Made by a program: the position numbers and the translations under genes. Below, in pieces: positions 6,965 through 12,143 of a stretch of DNA of 12,143 nucleotides. Each line of letters begins with the position of its first letter. Positions within the stretch are counted from its first letter, which is position 1. The notes under the pieces were generated by a model that was not told where the DNA came from, did no database searches, and saw only the letters and a program-made list of their open reading frames with translations. The DNA is from CAZINM01 sp964540605 (GTDB taxonomy: Bacteria; Patescibacteriota; Dojkabacteria; SC72; JAHDCA01), in contig CAZINM010000033.1 of the NCBI GenBank assembly GCA_964540605.1, positions 1 through 12,143 of the forward strand. The letters are read 5' to 3'.

Positions 6965-8611
6965 ATGAAAACAGTTACAAAATTTAAATGTCCATTTTTA
7001 AAGTTTTCGGTTAAAAATATTGCGAGTATACTTGTATCGATTTTTGCAACAGCCTTTATTGTACTTGGCACAGTATTAGTAATTTATTATGCCAATGGTT
7101 ATAGGATCAATAAGGAGCTTTCTGATTTCGAAAGAACTGGAGTTCTTAATGTTGAAAGCAACCCACTTCGTGCAACCATTATACTAGATGGACAAGTTAT
7201 TGGTAGAACACCAAAAACGATCTCTTCACTTAAAGAAGGTAGCTATGAGCTTCAACTTATAAGGGATCAATATATCCCTTGGAAATCTAATATCGAGATC
7301 GTTGGAGAGAAATCCACTCCAGTCCACCCTGTCCTATTCTTAGCTGAACAACAACCTGAAACTGTTTTTAAGATCGATAGCGAAATATCTCATTTGCTAA
7401 AACCAAAAACAACAAATTATGTATTTATTACAACAGAGAAAGAAATAACTCAAAATGTCGCATTTCCTCTTCAACAAACAGTTCAAAATGCCGAAACAGA
7501 CCCCAGATCTTACACAAGTACTCTTTACAAAATTTGGAGATATGAGACAAATCCTAGCATATGGGGAAATCAGCAAAATCCTAAACTCGTTCTAGAAATG
7601 GATATCACAAATGCAAAAGATCTTGAGCTTATTCTTAGTAACAATGGTGAAAGTGGTTTAGCGATAGTGACAACGCAAAATAACGAAGTTAATAATTATA
7701 CTACTTACCTTTTAGATACGAGCATTATCAATAATCCCAAGCCTGTAGATATTGCAGGCTTTGTTGATGATTATGAAATTAAATGGAGTGAAGATAATAA
7801 CTATTTACTATTAGAATCTGACTCAGAAATTGTAAGTTTTAACATTAATTCAAACACGAAGTATCTCCTAAAAAAGAAAGATTCCAACTTAGTTTGGACA
7901 ACCGATACTGAAGGAAACTTCTATTATCTAAATGTCGTTGAACCTAATTCAGACGGTAAAAATGGGCATATGCAGATCTTGCGAACCGCACTTACAGGAT
8001 CTGAAGCAGAGGTTATTGTCGATAAAATATATTACAGAGAGGATAACAAATATCTTATAACACAGGAGGATCTATTATCTAGAGAATCTTTGTTTACCTT
8101 TACTAATTCCCCATCATCATCTCAGTTTGCTGGATTGATCAACAATTTCAAGATCTTACCTAATCTCGATATGATTTGGATAAATACAGATTATGCAATG
8201 TACATTTACGATATCAACCTAGATAAGTACAGTTTAATTTCTGTTAAACCAGGAGAATTAATATCGGTAGCCCCTGATCTAACGAAACTACTTTATAGAT
8301 CAGACTCAAACATCAATTTGTATGTTTTCGAAAAAGAACCTGCTGATCACACTACGAAATTAGGTGTAAGCTCACTCCTTTCTAGTTATCAAGGAAATGA
8401 AACAGATATTAAGTGGAGGGCTGATTCCTCAATTATTTACTATTTCAAAGATGAGAAGCTTAATTATATAGATATTAAAGGCGAAAATAAAAACACCCTC
8501 TCATCTTTTGAAGATCAATTCTTTATCACCGATAATTCAGGAGATTATATTTTTGGTACTCAAACAGATGAAAACGGATTCAAATCACTCGTTAGAATCA
8601 GAATTCATTGA
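6965..8611 (+). CDS. Membrane-anchored PEGA-domain protein with propeller-like extracytoplasmic region
   Basis: A 548-residue envelope protein. The N-terminus is basic (MKTVTKFKCPFLKF), then one hydrophobic segment at about 19-42 (ASILVSIFATAFIVLGTVLV) would anchor it with the bulk outside. Residues 59-125 form a PEGA domain: GVLNVESNPLRATIILDGQ, then IGRTPKTISSLKEGSYEL. PEGA domains are surface beta-sandwich modules with no known catalysis. The remaining 420 residues consist of short repeated strand-turn units such as YEIKWSEDNNYLLLES, LVWTTDTEGNFYYLN and DIKWRADSSIIYYFKDEKL, which suggest a WD40/TolB-like beta-propeller. It ends in TGA. It is divergent from mreB and has no clear ribosome site. 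A structural or ligand-binding role in the envelope is inferred; no enzyme motif is visible. Confidence 0.8.
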   Translation: MKTVTKFKCPFLKFSVKNIASILVSIFATAFIVLGTVLVIYYANGYRINKELSDFERTGVLNVESNPLRATIILDGQVIGRTPKTISSLKEGSYELQLIRDQYIPWKSNIEIVGEKSTPVHPVLFLAEQQPETVFKIDSEISHLLKPKTTNYVFITTEKEITQNVAFPLQQTVQNAETDPRSYTSTLYKIWRYETNPSIWGNQQNPKLVLEMDITNAKDLELILSNNGESGLAIVTTQNNEVNNYTTYLLDTSIINNPKPVDIAGFVDDYEIKWSEDNNYLLLESDSEIVSFNINSNTKYLLKKKDSNLVWTTDTEGNFYYLNVVEPNSDGKNGHMQILRTALTGSEAEVIVDKIYYREDNKYLITQEDLLSRESLFTFTNSPSSSQFAGLINNFKILPNLDMIWINTDYAMYIYDINLDKYSLISVKPGELISVAPDLTKLLYRSDSNINLYVFEKEPADHTTKLGVSSLLSSYQGNETDIKWRADSSIIYYFKDEKLNYIDIKGENKNTLSSFEDQFFITDNSGDYIFGTQTDENGFKSLVRIRIH

Positions 8612-8723
8612 TCGTATGGAGACCTGCTGATGCACGAAAGAACTTATTGACCTGATGATCTAAAAGTTACCATTAATAGGATATTTCGAATATTCTTACT
8701 CTTCTTGTTATGATAAGGAGAAA

Positions 8724-8799
8724 TGGCGCACCCAGCCGGAATCGAACCGGCAACCTACGCGTTAGGAGTGCGTTGCTCTTCCAATTGAGCTACGGGTGC
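8724..8799 (-). tRNA. tRNA-Arg (anticodon CCT)
   Basis: The minus strand folds as a full cloverleaf of 76 nt with encoded CCA. The acceptor stem is GCACCCG with TGGGTGC (last pair G-U), D stem GCTC/GAGC with loop AATTGGAA, anticodon loop CTCCTAA giving anticodon CCT (reads AGG), variable loop AGGTT, and T arm GCCGG-TTCGATT-CCGGC. The discriminator is G73. A20 in the D loop is a known arginine identity element and supports the assignment. The anticodon stem ACGCA/CGCGT has an A-C mismatch at 31-39 next to the loop. It stands alone between the PEGA gene (opposite strand) and the L,D-transpeptidase gene (same strand, upstream). Confidence 0.95.
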
Positions 8800-8821
8800 A
8801 TTATCCATTCTAATTCGCTGA

Positions 8822-8827
8822 ATTTTA
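8822..8827 (-). promoter_or_regulatory. Possible -10 element of the tRNA-Arg gene
   Basis: On the minus strand TAAAAT, one mismatch from TATAAT, lies 22 bases before the first tRNA base, leaving a short leader. No convincing -35 is found at 16-18 bp. The tRNA could instead be read through from the transpeptidase gene upstream. Confidence 0.25.
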
Positions 8828-8909
8828 CCATACCGGAAGTGAATAATCATTATTAAATTGATACCTTTATAAGCCTAAATAAATTCTAAACAAACAACAG
8901 TATAATTAG

Positions 8910-8929
8910 ACGATATAACTATAAGTCGT
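8910..8929 (-). terminator. Inverted repeat after the L,D-transpeptidase gene
   Basis: Twelve to 31 bases after the transpeptidase stop the minus strand can fold ACGA-(CT)-TAT-AGTT-ATA-TCGT, a seven-pair stem with a two-base bulge. It is followed by TCTAATTATA and not a clean T run, so it is a weak terminator candidate. It would separate the transpeptidase from the downstream tRNA. Confidence 0.3.
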
Positions 8930-8940
8930 ATTATTCAAAC

Positions 8941-9960
8941 TCATTCGTAGATCAAAAACGGCGTACCTACTTCGGCCCATTCATAAAGTTCGATCATTTC
9001 TCCCCTATCTAACCTTACGCAACCGCCACTTTTTTTATAACCTAATCTATTACCATTTTCATCGAACCAATAAACTAATTCATGAATTCCAAACCAAGCT
9101 TGTTGTTTATTATCGTAATAATATGCCATCCAGTAAGGCATCCACTTCTTTGCGATCGGAGACCATGCATTAAGCGCTTTATTTTTTACATCAAAAACTC
9201 CGAATACGGCAAATTCATCAAAAAAACCTGATGCATACCATGATCTATACAATTTACCACCCTCCCAAGCGTAGATCTTTTGAGCTGAGTGATCGAGTTC
9301 TATATATTTACTATTTGAATATTCACCATTTGTACCCAAATGCCTTTGTGACCTGACATATATCTCTTGCTGAACGCCTGAATTCTTCCTTAATCTGGCA
9401 TCTATTATTGCGTGAATCATAGAAGCCGTAGCTGAAACATCTGGGCTACTCTCTTGTTCATAATATTCAAAACCTCTTACATCTCGATGATCTACCCCAT
9501 GAATATTCATTTGGTATGATTTTCTATTATATTTGGTATCTTTGAACAACTCCTCCAAGTAACTATCTATTTTACTTTCTCCATTTTCATTCCAATAATT
9601 ATTAGCCTGTTGAAAATCATTTGTATTGCCTAATAGATCTTCTATAAATGCAGGCTGAAAAATAAAAACTTCCTCTTTAAAGATCATAACTATAGGTAGG
9701 AATACAGATGGATTGATCTTATCAGGCTTTTCATCTATATTACTAGAAGCTTCTTCATTATTTATTGTGGCTGCGATATTTCCCGTGATCTGTGTGCTTA
9801 ATATTTCTGATCTTTTCTGCGTCAGATTACTATTTCTGCTTTCATACTCGAGGCTTTTAATTACAATTGAGAGAAGGAAATAGAAGTTGACTCCAAAAAG
9901 CACAATTACTAACAAAAACAGTAAGATAATTTTTTGTTTACTGCTCATATTTTTAGACAT
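8941..9960 (-). CDS. Membrane-anchored L,D-transpeptidase (YkuD domain)
   Basis: A 339-residue cell-wall enzyme expected to form 3-3 peptide cross-links in peptidoglycan or to attach groups to it. One hydrophobic segment (about 11-34) anchors it with the rest outside. Residues 35-85 are a polar linker. Residues 86-216 have no domain I can name and contain a conspicuous segment NIHGVDHRDVRGFEYYEQES. The YkuD domain runs from about 217 (SKYIELDHSAQKIYAWEGG) to the end. It carries the catalytic histidine in WFGIHEL (H293) and the active-site motif SGGCVRL (311-317) with nucleophile Cys314 and Arg316. ATG at 9960 is chosen; Met5 at 9948 is an alternative. A TATAGT on the minus strand (plus 9970-9975) ends nine bases before the ATG, which would give a very short leader. 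It is divergent from the response regulator gene, which might control it. Family certain; exact reaction inferred. Confidence 0.93.
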   Translation of the reverse strand: MSKNMSSKQKIILLFLLVIVLFGVNFYFLLSIVIKSLEYESRNSNLTQKRSEILSTQITGNIAATINNEEASSNIDEKPDKINPSVFLPIVMIFKEEVFIFQPAFIEDLLGNTNDFQQANNYWNENGESKIDSYLEELFKDTKYNRKSYQMNIHGVDHRDVRGFEYYEQESSPDVSATASMIHAIIDARLRKNSGVQQEIYVRSQRHLGTNGEYSNSKYIELDHSAQKIYAWEGGKLYRSWYASGFFDEFAVFGVFDVKNKALNAWSPIAKKWMPYWMAYYYDNKQQAWFGIHELVYWFDENGNRLGYKKSGGCVRLDRGEMIELYEWAEVGTPFLIYE

Positions 9961-10020
9961 ATACTTAACACTATATAATGTATCAGATTGTTATCTTTTA
10001 AACCAACTATCTAGATATTT

Positions 10021-10053
10021 TTTTGAAAGGATTTTGAAAGGATCTTGAAATAA
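10021..10053 (+). promoter_or_regulatory. Three 11-bp direct repeats: probable response-regulator operator
   Basis: Three adjacent 11-bp units, TTTTGAAAGGA, TTTTGAAAGGA and TCTTGAAATAA, place the core TTGAAA at 10023, 10034 and 10045, exactly one helical turn apart. OmpR/PhoB-family regulators bind this kind of head-to-tail 11-bp repeat (as in pho boxes), often with the last unit overlapping the -35. Here the third TTGAAA could be the -35, with ATTAAT at 10067-10072 as a poor -10 at 16 bp spacing. The array ends 30 bases before the ATG of an OmpR-type regulator, so autoregulation is likely; the divergent transpeptidase gene may share it. Repeats are seen directly; the role is inferred. Confidence 0.6.
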
Positions 10054-10083
10054 TATTTTCATATACATTAATTGCTTAGATCT

Positions 10084-10752
10084 ATGATAAAAATCTTAGT
10101 AATTGAAGATGATAAGATCTTAGGAGACCTCCTCTGCACATATCTTCAGCGAAATAATTTTAATACAACCCTCGCTCAAGATGGACTTAAGGCACTCGAG
10201 TATCTTGGTTCATATAATTTTGATTTAATTCTGCTTGACCTTATACTCCCTAAGATCTCTGGTGAGCAGGTTTTAAAATATCTGAATGGTGAGGATAATC
10301 ATCGACCCATAATAGTCATAACCTCAGAAACTTCAGATGATTCAGAACTAATGTGCTATAAAAACGGATCGAATATATTTCATAGGAAACCAATTAATTG
10401 TAAATTGTTGTTGTATCAAATACAGTCAGTTTTAAGGGAGAAATTGAAACTTGATGAAAAATTAAGCTATAAGGATATTGTGTTATATCCACAAAATAAA
10501 CTTTGTTTATTAAAAAATAAAGAGGTTAAAATGCCGAATCTCCAATATTCTGCACTTGAATATTTCTTAAATCATAAAGACAGATTGATCACAAAAAAAG
10601 AATTATGTGAATATCTTTATGGAGATTATGACCAGAATAAGTTCAAAAATCTTGATACAATTGTATTTAGGATCAAAAAAAGGCTTGATGAAACAGTTGA
10701 AGGAAGAGAATTCGATATAAGATCATCAAAAGGCTTTGGCTACAGGATATGA
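10084..10752 (+). CDS. OmpR/PhoB-family response regulator
   Basis: A two-component transcription factor. Numbered from the ATG at 10084, the protein has 222 residues. The receiver domain (1-118) has the acidic pair D9-D10 in VIEDD, phospho-acceptor D52 in LILLDLILP, T80 in IVITSE and K102 in HRKPI, all standard. The winged helix domain (about 130-222) includes LQYSALEYFLNHKDRLIT and NLDTIVFRIKKRL, the transactivation loop and recognition helix region of this family, and the terminal SSKGFGYRI. The start is placed at 10084 because MIKILVIEDD is the usual family beginning; the TTG four codons earlier adds nothing conserved. Three 11-bp direct repeats lie just upstream. It converges with the kinase operon on the other strand, and that kinase is the likely partner. 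Confidence 0.93.
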   Translation: MIKILVIEDDKILGDLLCTYLQRNNFNTTLAQDGLKALEYLGSYNFDLILLDLILPKISGEQVLKYLNGEDNHRPIIVITSETSDDSELMCYKNGSNIFHRKPINCKLLLYQIQSVLREKLKLDEKLSYKDIVLYPQNKLCLLKNKEVKMPNLQYSALEYFLNHKDRLITKKELCEYLYGDYDQNKFKNLDTIVFRIKKRLDETVEGREFDIRSSKGFGYRI

Positions 10753-10783
10753 AATACGGTACTTATTAATGACTTCTACTCGA

Positions 10784-10797
10784 TAAAATATATTTTA
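10784..10797. terminator. AT-only palindrome in the convergent gap
   Basis: The 67-bp gap between the convergent response regulator and the helical-protein gene contains the perfect palindrome TAAAATATATTTTA. It could act as a weak bidirectional terminator, but it has no G-C pairs, so the hairpin would be unstable. No other element is visible in the gap. Confidence 0.25.
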
Positions 10798-10819
10798 CAA
10801 CCTATAAGACATCGTCTAA

Positions 10820-11761
10820 CTATTTACATTTACCTAAGGCATGATATTCATCCATTGCATCATCAACTTCTCTTTTAAAAACATCTAAAATGCTATTTGA
10901 TATCTCATTCATTGCTGAATTTGGATTCCTCAAATCTCTTACCCGCTCAATATGTTTATCTAAATACCTAAAAATCTGTAAGATTTGGATCATTGCTACA
11001 TGATAAGTGGATCGATCTCCATCTACCATCGTCTGCTTAATAGAACAAGTTAAAAAATTATTTACAGAGTTCTCGATATCTATCTCCCAATCAACAACAT
11101 CATCAAGCAATTGAGATATTACCAAGACATTGGTCAGCCAATACGAGATATTATTTGTATTAGCATTGATCCAAGGATCAAAATAACTTAATGAATTATT
11201 AATAAGTTCTCCATAGTTATGATATCTATCAATTAATGCATAAACATAATCAGCTAGCCTTGAGAAATTAGTCTTTTTATATTTTTCATATGTTTGAGCA
11301 ATTACCTCCAAATGACCTTTTAGTTCCCAAGATAAGTTTTTAGACAATTTTTCAGATATATAAAACAGATCTGTATCTACTGATCCACCATCCATCACTT
11401 TGTCATGTAGTGACATTTGAAGCCACATCACTAGATATTCCTGTAATTGGTCCTTCCACTGATCCAAAAAAATTGAATTAAACAAAGATCTATCTAGATT
11501 TATATCAATAATTGTTGTCGGTAGAATAATTGCCCTAAAAATATCACTTGTTTTTAATAGCTCTCTTATATCGAAATTATTATCTACCCTATTTTTGATC
11601 GCAATATCTTTTATTTGTTGTTCTATCTTATTCAGGAGATCATTTTCAAGATTGTTTAATGATCTCTTAATTAATTCAGCATCAATTCCATCCTTCTGTG
11701 ACATCATTTTAATACAGATATCTTTTTGAATTTTATAAGTATTATTTTGATAATTTTTCAT
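10820..11761 (-). CDS. All-helical protein with Asp-rich motifs, possible isoprenyl-diphosphate-synthase-fold enzyme
   Basis: I do not recognise this 313-residue protein with certainty. It looks almost entirely alpha-helical, with no signal peptide or membrane segment. Two short stretches resemble class I isoprenoid synthase motifs. LQMSLHDKVMDGG (114-126) resembles the first Asp-rich motif (commonly LIHDDVMD) with the second Asp replaced by Lys121. ISQLLDDVVDWEID (215-228) fits the second DDxxD motif well. Their spacing is about 100 residues, shorter than the roughly 140 usual in prenyl synthases, which weakens the case. No clear basic diphosphate-binding motif (RRG) follows the first motif. 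The ATG at 11761 lies inside the end of the upstream kinase gene (20-bp overlap), so the two are probably translationally coupled. Alternatives are a helical regulatory partner of the kinase or a non-catalytic member of the fold. Confidence 0.55.
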   Translation of the reverse strand: MKNYQNNTYKIQKDICIKMMSQKDGIDAELIKRSLNNLENDLLNKIEQQIKDIAIKNRVDNNFDIRELLKTSDIFRAIILPTTIIDINLDRSLFNSIFLDQWKDQLQEYLVMWLQMSLHDKVMDGGSVDTDLFYISEKLSKNLSWELKGHLEVIAQTYEKYKKTNFSRLADYVYALIDRYHNYGELINNSLSYFDPWINANTNNISYWLTNVLVISQLLDDVVDWEIDIENSVNNFLTCSIKQTMVDGDRSTYHVAMIQILQIFRYLDKHIERVRDLRNPNSAMNEISNSILDVFKREVDDAMDEYHALGKCK

Positions 11762-12143
11762 TTATTGGAATATCCAAAATAAAATTGGTATAAGAGCCCT
11801 TTTGCGACTCGACTTTAATTTCACCATTGAAATATTGCTCTAAAGAAGTCTTTACGAAATATAGACCCAATCCATAATTTCTCTCTGCACTTTTCATACT
11901 GAAACCCTCATCAAATATATGATCTATGACATTCTTAGAAATACCCCGACCATTATCTTTAATATTTAGGATAATGTGATGATCACTCTCGGTTAATTCA
12001 ATATCGATCTTTTTAGCGACATTATTTGTTGAGCACAACTCCTCCACCGAATTCATCAATAGATTCAATATTATTCTTAACATGATAACCTGAACACCCA
12101 CAGTATAGGATCTTGAAGACAAGTTAGTAGCCACCTGTATGTT
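11742..12143 (-). CDS. Sensor histidine kinase, C-terminal catalytic (HATPase) part (5' end outside window)
   Basis: The frame is open to the window edge (codons for N-I-Q precede the GTG at 12134), so only the last 133 codons are present. They form a GHKL-type ATP-binding domain. Counted from the Val codon at 12134, the N box is NLLMNSVEEL (24-33), the G1 box IKDNGRGIS (58-66), the F box IFDEGFSMK (73-81) and the G2 box NYGLGLYFVK (86-95). The protein ends with IPINEKLSK and TAA. The phospho-accepting histidine and any sensor domain lie upstream and are not visible. The stop is inside the next gene (20-bp overlap). The convergent OmpR-type regulator is the obvious partner, though pairing is inferred from position only. 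Confidence 0.93.
   Translation of the reverse strand, partial: NIQVATNLSSRSYTVGVQVIMLRIILNLLMNSVEELCSTNNVAKKIDIELTESDHHIILNIKDNGRGISKNVIDHIFDEGFSMKSAERNYGLGLYFVKTSLEQYFNGEIKVESQKGSYTNFILDIPINEKLSK

Noticed and set aside
8676..8691. ATATT-TCG-AATAT hairpin after the PEGA gene
   Set aside because: It is all A-T in the stem with only a broken T-rich stretch behind it, about 65 bases past the stop; too weak to call a terminator.
10072..10083. TTG start four codons upstream for the response regulator
   Set aside because: The ATG at 10084 gives the standard receiver start MIKILVIEDD; the extra residues MLRS are not family-like.
5911..10752. Possible UGA-to-glycine recoding as in Gracilibacteria/SR1
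   Set aside because: Four well-defined genes end in TGA at the expected protein length, and glycine positions in conserved motifs use GGN codons, so the standard stop meaning fits.
10753..10819. A ComX-like pheromone gene near the putative prenyl-synthase-like gene
   Set aside because: The 67-bp convergent gap has no room for one, and the other side overlaps the kinase; if it exists it lies outside the window.
12132..12134. GTG at 12134 as a true start of the kinase
   Set aside because: The frame stays open to the window edge and the remaining part begins right before the N box, so a start here would leave no histidine-bearing domain.
1..12143. CRISPR array, insertion sequence, phage or toxin-antitoxin genes
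   Set aside because: No spaced repeats, terminal inverted repeats, transposase, integrase or small paired genes were seen; the only tandem repeat is the 11-bp array at 10021-10053.

Overview
The window is AT-rich (about one third G+C by eye), gene-dense and built of short intergenic gaps. It holds eleven protein genes, two of them cut by the window edges, and one tRNA. The single-chain glycyl-tRNA synthetase, MreB, a membrane-anchored PEGA-domain protein, an L,D-transpeptidase and a shortened cyanophycin-synthetase-like protein, together with almost no Shine-Dalgarno sequences, suggest a bacterium with peptidoglycan and a compact genome. A Candidate Phyla Radiation (Patescibacteria) member is my best guess, from general knowledge and not from any search. 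TGA acts as a normal stop (mreB, the PEGA gene, the transpeptidase and the response regulator all end in it at the expected length), so there is no sign of the TGA-glycine code of Gracilibacteria/SR1.

Layout. Positions 1-3876 (+): 3' part of glycyl-tRNA synthetase, then two adjacent ATP-grasp ligase genes. The first looks like cyanophycin synthetase with an intact ATP-grasp domain and a decayed, truncated Mur-ligase end. The second is a smaller RimK-like ATP-grasp. Positions 3940-6918 (-): mreB, then a class I SAM methyltransferase, then a DUF1704/MATCAP-type zinc metallopeptidase, possibly one transcript. Positions 6965-8611 (+): a membrane-anchored PEGA protein with a propeller-like region, divergent from mreB across 46 bp. 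Positions 8724-8799 (-): tRNA-Arg(CCT). Positions 8941-9960 (-): an L,D-transpeptidase. Positions 10084-10752 (+): an OmpR/PhoB-type response regulator, preceded by three 11-bp direct repeats. Positions 10820-12143 (-): the end of a histidine kinase, overlapping by 20 bp an all-helical protein with Asp-rich motifs that recall isoprenyl diphosphate synthases.

How the genes may work together. mreB, the PEGA protein and the L,D-transpeptidase belong to cell shape and envelope. The two ATP-grasp enzymes probably make amide bonds in one pathway whose product is unknown; no precursor peptide or hydrolase lies between them. The kinase, the response regulator and the putative isoprenoid-type enzyme form a convergent cluster that could be a signalling unit, loosely recalling ComQ-ComP-ComA but with a different regulator family and no visible pheromone gene. 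Across the whole window the tetramer GATC is about three times more frequent than base composition predicts.
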